Origin: Helicobacter sp. 16-1353
GTDB taxonomy: Bacteria; Campylobacterota; Campylobacteria; Campylobacterales; Helicobacteraceae
Direction: 5' to 3'
Assembly (NCBI RefSeq): GCF_003288815.1
Contig: NZ_NHYM01000010.1
Span: 1 to 64,000 of the forward strand
DNA length: 64,000 bases
In this document: positions 25,560 through 33,297 of the stretch, one piece after another
Position numbering within the stretch: position 1 is the stretch's first letter
Layout of the letters: each line of letters opens with the position of its first letter
Translations under genes and position numbers: made by a program
Notes under the pieces: model-generated
Databases searched by the model: none
What the model saw: only the letters and a program-made list of their open reading frames with translations
Told to the model about the DNA's origin: nothing

Positions 25560-27108
25560 CCAAATGGATATACTAAAAGTTAATAATTTTGGTTTTTGTT
25601 ATCGTAATATTTTTACACTTAATAATATACATTTCACTATTAAAAAAGGCGAAATTTTTGGCATTATCGGCGAGAGTGGAAGCGGAAAAACCTTATTTAG
25701 TCATAGTGTATTAAGATTATTTAATGATAATGAGATTAGTAATATTAATGGTAGTATAGAATTTTGTGGTAAGAATATATTGAAATTAAGCCAAAAGGAA
25801 ATGCGAAATTTGCGTGGAAAAGAAATATCATATATTCCACAAGAGCCACTTTCTGCGTTAAATCCTTTGCACACGATAAAAAAACAAATTATAGAAATGA
25901 TAAAAATCCATAATAAGAATCTAGATTCCCAAACTATCAATAATCGTTTTTTGGAGTTATTAAATCTTGTAGGTTTGGATTCTACATTTGCTTTAAAATT
26001 CCCGCACGAACTTAGCGGAGGGCAAAGACAGAGAGTTTTGATTGCCATTGCATTAGCAAATAATCCCAAGATTATAATCGCAGATGAGCCTATAACCGCA
26101 CTTGATGCGAATCTCCAAATACAAATTTTAGATTTGCTTAAATCATTAAAAGAAAGGCTAAATATTTCTATTATTTTAATTACACATAATGTAAATATAG
26201 TATCTAAATATGCCCAAAATATCATTGTTTTAAAAGGTGGAAGTATTGTTGAGAGTGGCGATATATCGATTTTGTCGAATCCTAAAAGCGATTATCTTAA
26301 AAATCTCATATCATCGCTACATATTCCAAAAACACATCTTAAAATCGCAGATTCTATTCTTTTATCAGTGGAAAATCTAAGCGTAAAACATCTATCTAAA
26401 AAACATATGTTTGGTAAAAATGAATATAAGCAAATCTTAAATAATATCAATTTTACATTACACAAAGGCTCGATTTTGGGCGTAGTAGGGGAGAGTGGAA
26501 GCGGAAAAAGCACATTAGCACTTTCATTGATTAAACTTTTAGATTATAGCGGGGATATTAGCTTTGAGGGTAGAAACTATAAAGATATTGTGGATTTTAG
26601 GCATTTTAGAAAACATATCCAAATCGTATTTCAAGACCCTTTTTCATCGCTAAATCCGCGTCATAGAATACGAGATATAATCAAAGAGGGTTTAGAAGTC
26701 CATTATAAAGGCAAAGATTCTAGCCACTTAATCATAGATTTTTTAAAATGTGTAGGTTTGGATTCTACATTTGCACACAGATTCCCACACGAACTTAGCG
26801 GAGGGCAAAGACAGAGAGTATCTATTGCAAGGGCACTTATCTTAAATCCAGAACTTTTGATTTTAGATGAACCAACTAGTGCTTTAGATAAAATCACCCA
26901 AAAACAGATTTTAGAATTATTGCTAGATTTGCAAATAAAATTTAATTTAACATATATTTTTATTACACATGATTTGTATGTTGTTCGTTCAATTTGCGAT
27001 AAAGTGCTTATTTTAAAAGATGGAAATATCAAAGAATATGGTGATATTGAGATTCTAGAAAATCCACAGAATCCTTATACAAAAACATTAATAGAATCTA
27101 TTTTATGA
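25552..27108 (+). CDS. yejF: ABC transporter ATP-binding protein YejF (two nucleotide-binding domains)
   Basis: A 518-residue ATPase with two complete ABC domains in one chain. Walker A GESGSGKT is near residue 40 and GESGSGKS near 313; the signatures LSGGQRQRV are near 151 and 415. Walker B motifs are IIADEPITALD and LILDEPTSALD, each followed by a switch His (ITH). The fused arrangement is diagnostic of YejF. ATG 25552 is chosen because it overlaps the yejE end; the frame is open back to 25501, and ATG 25564 is also possible. Confidence 0.92.
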   Translation: MDSQMDILKVNNFGFCYRNIFTLNNIHFTIKKGEIFGIIGESGSGKTLFSHSVLRLFNDNEISNINGSIEFCGKNILKLSQKEMRNLRGKEISYIPQEPLSALNPLHTIKKQIIEMIKIHNKNLDSQTINNRFLELLNLVGLDSTFALKFPHELSGGQRQRVLIAIALANNPKIIIADEPITALDANLQIQILDLLKSLKERLNISIILITHNVNIVSKYAQNIIVLKGGSIVESGDISILSNPKSDYLKNLISSLHIPKTHLKIADSILLSVENLSVKHLSKKHMFGKNEYKQILNNINFTLHKGSILGVVGESGSGKSTLALSLIKLLDYSGDISFEGRNYKDIVDFRHFRKHIQIVFQDPFSSLNPRHRIRDIIKEGLEVHYKGKDSSHLIIDFLKCVGLDSTFAHRFPHELSGGQRQRVSIARALILNPELLILDEPTSALDKITQKQILELLLDLQIKFNLTYIFITHDLYVVRSICDKVLILKDGNIKEYGDIEILENPQNPYTKTLIESIL

Positions 27109-27581
27109 AAAAAATTATTATTTTTATATTATTGTTTAATCTTGCATTTGGCGGAGAGGGTAAGTTCCTACTTAATAGCTACTATAATCCAAATCGTTTG
27201 GTTTTTAGATTAGCAAAAAGTTCATTTGAATGTTCGCTTTTAGGCGTTGCCGTGCCATTTTATGGGAGGGATAATCAATGCATAGTGGAATCTTTTAAGA
27301 AAATGAGCCATCAATCTATTGGTTATTTTCAAAATAATCTTAATTTGGAGCAACTATATAGTGTTAGGATAGAAAATGGATTTTGCATTCTTAGTTATGG
27401 GAATACTAATTTCAACGAAAAAATCATTAAAGATGGCTATGGTGTGGTAAATAAAAATGGAATCTTGGATATGGAGTTTTTGAATCGATTATTATATTTG
27501 CAAGATTTGGCTATAAAAAATAGAAATGGTTTATGGAATAGTTTTTATAATGAAATGGATTGTTTTAAGAATTCCTATTAA
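27105..27581 (+). CDS. Exported SNase-like protein
   Basis: The 158-residue product has a signal peptide (about 1-16) and a remote staphylococcal-nuclease-like pattern: CSLLGVAVP, YGRDNQC, and near the end IKDGYGVVN and LQDLAIKNRNGLWNSF, which resembles the conserved A-GLW ending of SNase domains. The usual catalytic Arg/Glu set is not clearly present, so it may not be a nuclease. It overlaps yejF by 4 bases and would be produced with the Yej transporter. Confidence 0.55.
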   Translation: MKKIIIFILLFNLAFGGEGKFLLNSYYNPNRLVFRLAKSSFECSLLGVAVPFYGRDNQCIVESFKKMSHQSIGYFQNNLNLEQLYSVRIENGFCILSYGNTNFNEKIIKDGYGVVNKNGILDMEFLNRLLYLQDLAIKNRNGLWNSFYNEMDCFKNSY

Positions 27582-27590
27582 TTAAATTTA

Positions 27591-27619
27591 TTGACATAAA
27601 GTAAGCTAAATTGTAGAAT
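27591..27619 (+). promoter_or_regulatory. Sigma-70 promoter of cbf2
   Basis: TTGACA (27591-27596) and TAGAAT (27614-27619) are separated by exactly 17 bases. The predicted start is about 35 bases before the GTG at 27660. This is one of the few full consensus -35 elements in the window. Confidence 0.7.
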
Positions 27620-27659
27620 CTAAGCTTATATATTTAAAATACCTTGCAGGAGAAAAATA

Positions 27660-28472
27660 GTGAAAAAATTTTTAATAAGTTTAGGCTTAGCTAGCGTTTT
27701 AATGACTGGTGCTTATGCAAAAGTCTATGCGACAGTTGATGGAGAAGATATTACTGATAAAGATATGTTGTTTTTAAGACAAGCGATGCCTAATGTTGAT
27801 TTTGATACCCTTCCAAAAGAAATGAAAGATAAAGCTGTAGAGCAGGCAATCGAGCGAAAATTACTAACAAAAGAAGCGAAAAAAGAAAAACTTGAAAATA
27901 CAAAGGAATATAAAGAAGCCTTAGAGGATTTTAAAGATACTTTATTGCTTGAATTATGGATGAGAAAACAAATAGATAATATAAAAATTAGCGATATCGA
28001 GATTAGGAAATTTTATAATGAAAATAAAGATAAATTTATTGTTCCTGAAACTGCTAGTGCTAGACATATTTTAGTGGAAACCCAAAAAGAGGCTCAAGAT
28101 ATTATAAATGAGCTAAATAAAGTAAAACCTAGTGATGCTGAAAAGAAATTTATTGAATTAGCAAAATCTAAATCAAAAGACCCAAGTGCTGCTAATGGTG
28201 GAGAATTACCAGCTTTTACAAAAGAACAAATGGTTCCAAGCTTTTCAAATGCAGCATTTGCACTAAAACCAAATACATATACAAAAACACCAGTAAAAAC
28301 TGATTTTGGCTATCATGTGATATTTTTGGAATCCAAAAAACCACAGGGTGTTAGTAGCTATGATGAGATAAAACCTAGAATAGAGCAAGAATTACAACTA
28401 ATGAAATTTAGAGAAGTTGTATCACAAAAAGCACAAGATTTACGCAAAAAGGCAAAAGTAGTCGTTAAATAA
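27660..28472 (+). CDS. Periplasmic parvulin-type peptidyl-prolyl isomerase (Cbf2/Peb4-like)
   Basis: The 270-residue protein has a signal peptide (MKKFLISLGLASVLMTGAYA), a SurA-like helical N-terminal part (about 25-130) and a parvulin domain: ASARHILVETQKEAQDI, KDPSAANGGELPAF, VPSFSNAAFAL and KTDFGYHVIFLE. It folds or escorts outer-membrane and exported proteins. The order PPIase-fba-efp is the same as in H. pylori (HP0175-HP0177). The start is GTG behind GCAGGAG, with no competing ATG. Confidence 0.9.
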   Translation: MKKFLISLGLASVLMTGAYAKVYATVDGEDITDKDMLFLRQAMPNVDFDTLPKEMKDKAVEQAIERKLLTKEAKKEKLENTKEYKEALEDFKDTLLLELWMRKQIDNIKISDIEIRKFYNENKDKFIVPETASARHILVETQKEAQDIINELNKVKPSDAEKKFIELAKSKSKDPSAANGGELPAFTKEQMVPSFSNAAFALKPNTYTKTPVKTDFGYHVIFLESKKPQGVSSYDEIKPRIEQELQLMKFREVVSQKAQDLRKKAKVVVK

Positions 28473-28488
28473 AGTTAAGGAAATAATT

Positions 28489-29412
28489 ATGCTAGTTTCT
28501 GGCAATGAAATATTACAAAAAGCACATAAGGAATATTACGGCGTTGGGGCTTTTAACTTCGTAAATTACGAAATGCTAAGCTCGATTTTTGAAGCGGCAA
28601 ATGAGGCAAATGCACCGATTATAGTTCAAGCAAGTGAAGGGGCTATAAAATATCTTGGAATCGATATGGCTGTAGGAATGGTAAAGATTCTATCTAAGAA
28701 ATATCCACATATTCCAGTTGCGTTGCATTTAGATCACGGGACTACTTTTGAATCTTGTAAAAATGCGGTGGAGGCGGGATTTACCTCTGTGATGATTGAT
28801 GCTTCTCATCACCCATTTGATGAAAATTTAGAGCTAACCTCTAAGGTTGTCGAAATGGCACATAAGCACGGAGTGAGCGTAGAAGCGGAGCTTGGGCGAT
28901 TGATGGGGATTGAGGATAATATTAGCGTGAGCGAAAAAGACGCCGTGCTAATCAATCCAAAGGAAGCAGAAATATTCGTCAAAGAAAGCAAGGTGGATTC
29001 CCTAGCTCCAGCCATTGGCACGAGCCACGGGGCTTTTAAATTCAAAGGAGAGCCGAAGCTTGATTTTGAGCGATTGCAAGAAGTAAAAAGATTGACAAAT
29101 ATTCCGCTAGTTTTGCACGGGGCAAGTGCGATTCCAGAATATGTAAAGGAAGCGTTTCTATCCACTGGAGGCGATTTGAAAGGCTCAAAAGGTGTGCCTT
29201 TTGAATTTTTACAAGAATCCATAAAAGGTGGGATAAATAAGGTAAATACGGATACAGATTTGCGGATAGCCTTTATCGCGGAAGTGCGAAAAGTCGCAAA
29301 TAACGACAATACGCAATTTGATTTAAGAAAATTCTTTACCCCGGGTAAAGAGGCGTTAAGAAAATTAATAATTGAGCGGATTAAGATTCTAGGGAGCGAT
29401 GGGAAAATCTAA
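28489..29412 (+). CDS. fba: Class II fructose-bisphosphate aldolase
   Basis: Fba cleaves or forms fructose 1,6-bisphosphate; with pgi, gapA and pgk it completes much of the glycolytic/gluconeogenic set in this window. The 307-residue protein has the zinc ligands in VALHLDHGTTFE and VLHGASAIP, the SVMIDASHHPFDEN segment, the EAELGRLMGIED acid residue and the potassium/phosphate loop GTSHGAFKF. All motifs look normal. GC content is visibly higher than in neighbours. Confidence 0.97.
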   Translation: MLVSGNEILQKAHKEYYGVGAFNFVNYEMLSSIFEAANEANAPIIVQASEGAIKYLGIDMAVGMVKILSKKYPHIPVALHLDHGTTFESCKNAVEAGFTSVMIDASHHPFDENLELTSKVVEMAHKHGVSVEAELGRLMGIEDNISVSEKDAVLINPKEAEIFVKESKVDSLAPAIGTSHGAFKFKGEPKLDFERLQEVKRLTNIPLVLHGASAIPEYVKEAFLSTGGDLKGSKGVPFEFLQESIKGGINKVNTDTDLRIAFIAEVRKVANNDNTQFDLRKFFTPGKEALRKLIIERIKILGSDGKI

Positions 29413-29939
29413 GATTCTTGGCGAAGAATCCTTAAAAAGCGTTTTTATCCATTTAAAATGTGAGGCTATCGCCTCACGGAATCTTTAAAAATTACTAAAG
29501 TAATGTTTCATAAAATTCTTAGTTCTGTGCGAAGCACAGCCCTTAAGAAGCGTCATCGGGGGTTGGCAAGGAAACGAGGCTAAAGCTTCATTTTCCAAGA
29601 AGCTACGCTTTGGGGGAGATTGCAATAGGTGTGGGGAGTGAATTTCGCTTTTGCTAGAAACTGCGTTTTGCCTTTGGCAAATCATCAGCCCCTTGTCCCC
29701 CTTACTAAACAGGACGCTTAAAAAAATAAAATATGGTTCTATGGAAAAGTGGCTTTGTAAGGGCTTTGCCTTTATATAAGAAACTTTATTTTTGGCAAAT
29801 TCATCGCTTTAAACTCTTGTCCCCCATTGAATCAAATTGCGAGGACTAGCAGAATCTAAATAGATTTCAGATTCACAAAAACACTTAAATTTAAAAATTA
29901 ATTTTATAAAATTTCATCAAACTACAACAAAGGAAAAAA
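29413..29939. other. Gene-free spacer between fba and efp
   Basis: No credible gene is seen in these 527 bases. The DNA is unusually GC-rich for this genome and contains short imperfect inverted stretches such as aggctatcgcctcac near 29462. It also has fragments resembling other spacers of the window (gcgaagcacag, agaagcgtcat). It may be a decayed gene or spacer repeat; no frame gives a recognisable protein. The efp promoter presumably lies in the last 100 AT-rich bases. Confidence 0.5.
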
Positions 29940-30503
29940 ATGGCAATAGGAATGAGTGAATTAAAAAAAGGTCTAAAAATCGAAATCGACGGCACACCTT
30001 ATAGAATCGTAGAATATCAACATGTAAAGCCCGGAAAAGGTCCAGCATTCGTCAGGGCAAAAATCAAGTCGTTTTTAGATGGCAAGGTGATTGAAAAGAC
30101 TTTCCACGCTGGAGATAAGTGTAAAGAGCCAAATATTGAAGAAAAAACTATGCAGTATTTATATCACGACGGCGATTCTTTCCAATTTATGGATAGTGCC
30201 ACATACGAGCAAATCGCCCTAAGCGAGGCACAAGTAGGCGATGTGGCGAAGTGGCTAAAAGAGGGTAATTCCGTATCTATTTTATTTCATAATAATAAGG
30301 CGATTTCAGTTGATGTCCCTCAAGCAGTCGAGCTTCTAATCACGCAAACTGCCCCAAACTTCAAGGGCGATACATCTTCGGGCTCTAAAAAACCAGCCAC
30401 ATTAGAAACTGGTGCAGTCGTGCAAGTGCCTTTTCATGTGCTAGAGGGCGAAACGATAAAGGTAAACACCGAAACTGGCGAGTATTTGGAGAAAGTGAAA
30501 TAA
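29940..30503 (+). CDS. efp: Elongation factor P
   Basis: EF-P relieves ribosome stalling at polyproline stretches. The 187-residue, three-domain protein has the tip loop [17 protein letters not shown] with the modifiable Lys at about residue 33. The C-terminal segment [13 protein letters not shown] is normal. No modification enzyme gene is adjacent. A clear terminator follows at 30619. Confidence 0.97.
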   Translation: MAIGMSELKKGLKIEIDGTPYRIVEYQHVKPGKGPAFVRAKIKSFLDGKVIEKTFHAGDKCKEPNIEEKTMQYLYHDGDSFQFMDSATYEQIALSEAQVGDVAKWLKEGNSVSILFHNNKAISVDVPQAVELLITQTAPNFKGDTSSGSKKPATLETGAVVQVPFHVLEGETIKVNTETGEYLEKVK

Positions 30504-30618
30504 TATTTACTTTTAAAGAAGTTTCTTATAATCACAATGATGTTTGCCAAAGTGCGAGATAGAATCTAGATTTTATTTATTTTAATATTATATAAGTTGG
30601 TGTTTATAAGGATTCTAT

Positions 30619-30641
30619 AAAAAAGGGATTAACCCTTTTTT
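30619..30641 (+). terminator. Rho-independent terminator downstream of efp
   Basis: AAAAAAGGG (30619-30627), loop ATTAA, then CCCTTTTTT (30633-30641). This is a perfect 9-bp stem with its own U-run, 115 bases after the efp stop. The symmetrical A/T ends let it work in either direction. Confidence 0.75.
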
Positions 30642-30650
30642 ATTAGAGAT

Positions 30651-30785
30651 TTAGAATCTAACTGCCCCTATTATGGCAAGTGGGATTATTCTATTAGAAT
30701 CATTTGGATTGAAGAATCTCCAAGATTATTACATAAAATAGTATTAGTTCCACTAGAAGCAAAAGAATTGATAGTGGAATCCTAA
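30651..30785 (-). pseudogene. Decayed 3' end of a pilin gene (copy A)
   Basis: Read on the minus strand this DNA gives SSGTNTILCNNLG, then after a one-base shift NPNDSNRIIPLAIIGAVRF and a stop. The intact neighbour ends TGTFCDNL ... SGSNRIIPLATTGAVKF. The Cys, the SNRIIPLA core and the stop are kept, but the frame is broken and everything upstream is missing. It is the same kind of remnant as at 35554-35680, sharing SFASS and ILCN, so both belong to one duplicated module. Confidence 0.75.
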
Positions 30786-30942
30786 TATTAGATTAATATC
30801 TAAAGCTTAAGATTTACTCCGTAGGCTGAGATTCCTATAATCAAAACTACTTTATCTAGAATCTCCAAATATATTTCAATATAAACTTTAATTTTAAAGA
30901 AAAGTTAGAATCTTTTAAGATATTTAAGCATTATTTGAAGTT

Positions 30943-30970
30943 TATATTAAGGGATTAAGCCCTTAATATA
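30943..30970 (-). terminator. Stem-loop terminator after pilin 1
   Basis: A perfect 11-bp inverted repeat, TATATTAAGGG (30943-30953) and CCCTTAATATA (30960-30970), with a six-base loop. It lies 8 bases beyond the stop codon of the minus-strand pilin gene. The equivalent hairpin occurs after pilin 3. Confidence 0.65.
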
Positions 30971-30977
30971 ATAAGAT

Positions 30978-31532
30978 TTAGAATTTAACTGCCCCTGTTG
31001 TGGCAAGTGGGATTATTCTATTAGAACCACTAGGATAGGAATTTTTTAGATTATCACAGAATGTTCCTGTATTTTGTCCACCAAAATGTCCCGGATTAAA
31101 GATAAGATTACCATTTCCATCTATTCCCAAAGCCATTCCACAACCACCTGTAACATTAGCAGTTGGAGAAGTCGAAGAAGCAAAGTTATTTCGCACATTT
31201 CCTATTGGCTGCACTCCTCTAGTCGCACTTACACTTGGTAGTGGGTTTCCGCCTACTCCCCATCTACTTCTATCTAATCCACCTGTATCAATAATCCACT
31301 CTCCCCACGAAGCATATCCATCTGGAGCAGCAGAAGCTGTTGGGTCAAGATTCTCAGCGAAAACCCTAGCTGGGATTGCTTTTAGAGTGGAAGCAATATC
31401 ACTTCTAGCCATTGCAACTTGTGCATCGGTTCTAGTGGTTACAAATCTAGGAACAGCAACAGCCGCTAAAACTCCTAGTATAACAATAACGAAAACTAAT
31501 TCAATCATAGAGAAACCACTTCTTGTATTCAT
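30978..31532 (-). CDS. Prepilin-like protein 1 (type IV pilin/type II pseudopilin)
   Basis: The 184-residue product has a short leader ending in Gly (residue 6), then FSMIELVFVIVILGVLAA, the prepilin cleavage/N-methylation motif with Glu5 and the hydrophobic spine. It should be processed by a PilD-type peptidase and assembled in a pilus-like fibre. A conserved segment (VTTRTDAQVAMARSDI, ARVFAENLDPT, WGEWIIDTGGLDR) leads into a variable Gly/Asn-rich region with two Cys (GGCG, TFCDN). The constant end is YPSGSNRIIPLATTGAVKF. Three paralogues are in the window. No assembly ATPase or peptidase gene is nearby. Confidence 0.85.
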   Translation of the reverse strand: MNTRSGFSMIELVFVIVILGVLAAVAVPRFVTTRTDAQVAMARSDIASTLKAIPARVFAENLDPTASAAPDGYASWGEWIIDTGGLDRSRWGVGGNPLPSVSATRGVQPIGNVRNNFASSTSPTANVTGGCGMALGIDGNGNLIFNPGHFGGQNTGTFCDNLKNSYPSGSNRIIPLATTGAVKF

Positions 31533-31607
31533 AATATCTCCTTTATATATACAATTTTTATCAAATTAGATATGTGAATATGCAAATTTATTTGATAAAG
31601 TAAACGA

Positions 31608-31628
31608 ATTATAAACTTTTTTTTTTTT
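31608..31628 (-). promoter_or_regulatory. Promoter of pilin 1 with A12 tract
   Basis: On the minus strand a run of twelve A (complement of T12 at 31617-31628) is followed by GTT and a perfect TATAAT (31608-31613), about 75 bases upstream of the pilin start. The same arrangement, with the same tract length, stands before pilin 3. A tract here sits in the spacer or -35 area, so slippage could tune expression. Confidence 0.65.
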
Positions 31629-31656
31629 AATTTTTACTTAAAGATAATTCTTTTGT

Positions 31657-31700
31657 AAAATCAGGTGGGAGGATTACTGCTCCCTTGAATCCTGATTTTT
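31657..31700. terminator. Large bidirectional stem-loop
   Basis: AAAATCAGG (31657-31665) pairs with CCTGATTTT (31691-31699), and inside it GGGAG pairs with CTCCC. The structure ends in T-runs on both strands. It lies about 240 bases beyond the end of pilin 2 on the minus strand and could end that transcript. Confidence 0.5.
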
Positions 31701-31726
31701 GCACACTCAAGGGGCGAGAAGCGTTA

Positions 31727-31894
31727 GCTGTAAAACGAGCAAAGCGAAGTTTCCTAATATTAGAATCTATTTTAATATTTAAAAACCTCTAAAGCAATTT
31801 TTAAAACTTTTGGAGAGTTTTTAAGGAAGCGTTAGCATTAAATTGCGGTGCTTAGGAAAGCATAGCTTCTAATAAGCAAAGCGAAGTTCCTAAT
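31727..31894. repeat. Two copies of a short intergenic repeat (GCAAAGCGAAGTT core)
   Basis: GTAAAACGAGCAAAGCGAAG (core of 31727-31757) and AATAAGCAAAGCGAAGTTCC (31871-31890) share the core GCAAAGCGAAGTT. Related copies lie at 54241-54268, 54016-54042 (inverted, diverged) and 61120-61140 (inverted). All are intergenic. The 400-base spacer containing them, 31533-31936, has no gene. Confidence 0.55.
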
Positions 31895-31936
31895 CTTATA
31901 TTTATTACTTAAATTAATTTTTAAATATGTTAATGA

Positions 31937-32440
31937 TTAAAATTTAACCTCATCTGTTGACTCAAGTGGTATTGTTCTATTGCTTCCGCTTGGATAGGAA
32001 TCTTTCAAATCCGCACAAAATACACTTTTTTGCTCCTCATTATCTTGTATTTGATTTGGGTCGAATGTCAAATCTCCTGTAGTTGTGTCAAGCTGGATAA
32101 TTGGACCACAAAAATTAGTGCGATTACCATCTATGATAGTATCTCCCAAAGGTCCAAGTGTGTTATCTCTAGCTTCCCATCTACTTCTATCTAATCCGCC
32201 AGTGTCCATCATCCATTCACCCCAATTTGAGAATCCATCTGGAGCAGATTCTGTTGGGTCAAGATTCTCAGCGAAAACCCTAGCTTCAATTGCTTCTAAA
32301 AGATTTGAAATATCATTTCTAGCCATTGCCACTTCTGCATCTATCCTATTTGTCGCAAATCTAGGTATGGCTACTGATGCTAACACACCAATAATCACTA
32401 TAACGAAAACTAATTCAAGCATTGTCCAAGCTTTTTTCAT
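31937..32440 (-). CDS. Prepilin-like protein 2 (divergent paralogue)
   Basis: The 167-residue product keeps the prepilin motif but with Ala in place of the usual residues before the cut (KKAWTMLELVFVIVIIGVLAS). Its conserved middle (ARVFAENLDPTESAPDG, WGEWMMDTGGLDRSRW) and the two Cys (NFCG, VFCAD) match the paralogues. The C-terminus reads YPSGSNRTIPLESTDEVKF instead of the shared ATTGAVKF. It is the most diverged of the four and lacks the A12 promoter module. If the missing Gly at -1 is real, peptidase processing may be poor; Trp-Thr occupies the usual cut site. Confidence 0.8.
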   Translation of the reverse strand: MKKAWTMLELVFVIVIIGVLASVAIPRFATNRIDAEVAMARNDISNLLEAIEARVFAENLDPTESAPDGFSNWGEWMMDTGGLDRSRWEARDNTLGPLGDTIIDGNRTNFCGPIIQLDTTTGDLTFDPNQIQDNEEQKSVFCADLKDSYPSGSNRTIPLESTDEVKF

Positions 32441-32456
32441 TTATATCTCCTTGCAT

Positions 32457-33281
32457 TTATTTTATTCTCATATTTTTTAGCATTATTTTATCGCTATTCC
32501 CAACCCTTAGGCTATCGCTTATCTTTGATATTGCTTTATTGTGCGTCCATTTATCAAGTGAGCGATTTTTAAAAAGTGGCATTGTTTTATCGCTAAATTT
32601 AATATAGCAAGTGCTAATAAGCCACGCTAAAGCCATTTTCACATAATATCCATCGTGCCTAATTGTGGGGGCTAACTCTAGGATTCTAGTAATATATTTG
32701 TCATTTACAAAATGGCTATTTAACGCCACAAGGGCGAATCGCACCTCAAATTCAGCGTTTTTATGCAATAATTTAAGGATAAAATCAAATGCATTATTTT
32801 GCTTTGCAAGATTTTTAAGCCCCATACTAAACACATCACAAATCGCCCAATTATCGATATATGGCATAAATTTAATAATATAAGATTCAATCTCACTTTT
32901 ACTTACTAGAATCTTATTTTTTGGAATCTCATTTTGCAGAATCTCGTTTTGTGGAATCTTAGCTTTTAGAATCTTGCCTCCCAAAGTCGCATTTGGCGGA
33001 ATCTCACTTGCTGGACTTGGCAAAATCTCATCATTTTTTACTGCTAGATTCCCAATAATCATTCCATAAATCATAATTTCCTCAAAGTTCCCAACAAGCG
33101 GATTTTGCAAGTATCTTAAAATATCATTTTTATAATGTTTGCAGAATCTCTTTGCAATATCTCGTAGCATTGGAATCTTAACACCCATAATCTTATATTT
33201 TGTGGGCGTTAATCTCGTGCTAAATTCCGCATATTTAGAATCCTTGTGTTTTTCTAGCTCACATTTTATGAAATTATTCAA
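32457..33281 (-). CDS. DNA alkylation repair (AlkD-like HEAT-repeat) protein with repeat insertion
   Basis: The 274-residue protein resembles AlkD-like proteins, which excise alkylated bases with a stack of HEAT-like helices. Family segments are KIMGVKIPMLRDIAKRF, FEEIMIYGMIIGNLA, YIDNWAICDVFSMGLKNL, FEVRFALVALNSHFVN, DGYYVKMALAWLISTCYIKF and LDKWTHNKAISKISDSLR. Between about residues 87 and 130 it carries an insertion of five-residue units (KIPQNEILQNEIPKNKIL) encoded by a 15-bp tandem repeat. It starts about 15 bp after msrP on the same strand. Confidence 0.8.
   Translation of the reverse strand: MNNFIKCELEKHKDSKYAEFSTRLTPTKYKIMGVKIPMLRDIAKRFCKHYKNDILRYLQNPLVGNFEEIMIYGMIIGNLAVKNDEILPSPASEIPPNATLGGKILKAKIPQNEILQNEIPKNKILVSKSEIESYIIKFMPYIDNWAICDVFSMGLKNLAKQNNAFDFILKLLHKNAEFEVRFALVALNSHFVNDKYITRILELAPTIRHDGYYVKMALAWLISTCYIKFSDKTMPLFKNRSLDKWTHNKAISKISDSLRVGNSDKIMLKNMRIK
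32909..32983. repeat. 15-bp GAATC minisatellite inside the AlkD-like gene
   Basis: GAATCT begins at 32909, 32924, 32939, 32954 and 32969, exactly 15 bases apart, with T-rich filler between. On the coding (minus) strand each unit gives a pentapeptide ending in Glu/Lys-Ile. The period is a multiple of three, so unit gain or loss would preserve the frame. Confidence 0.85.
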
Positions 33282-33297
33282 TTTTATACCTTAAAGA

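Noticed and set aside
29485-29685. 66-codon minus-strand frame between fba and efp
   Set aside because: No recognisable protein features; the spacer looks decayed and contains repeat fragments.
32909-32983. CRISPR-like array
   Set aside because: The period is only 15 bases, with no unique spacers and no cas genes; it lies inside a coding gene as a minisatellite.
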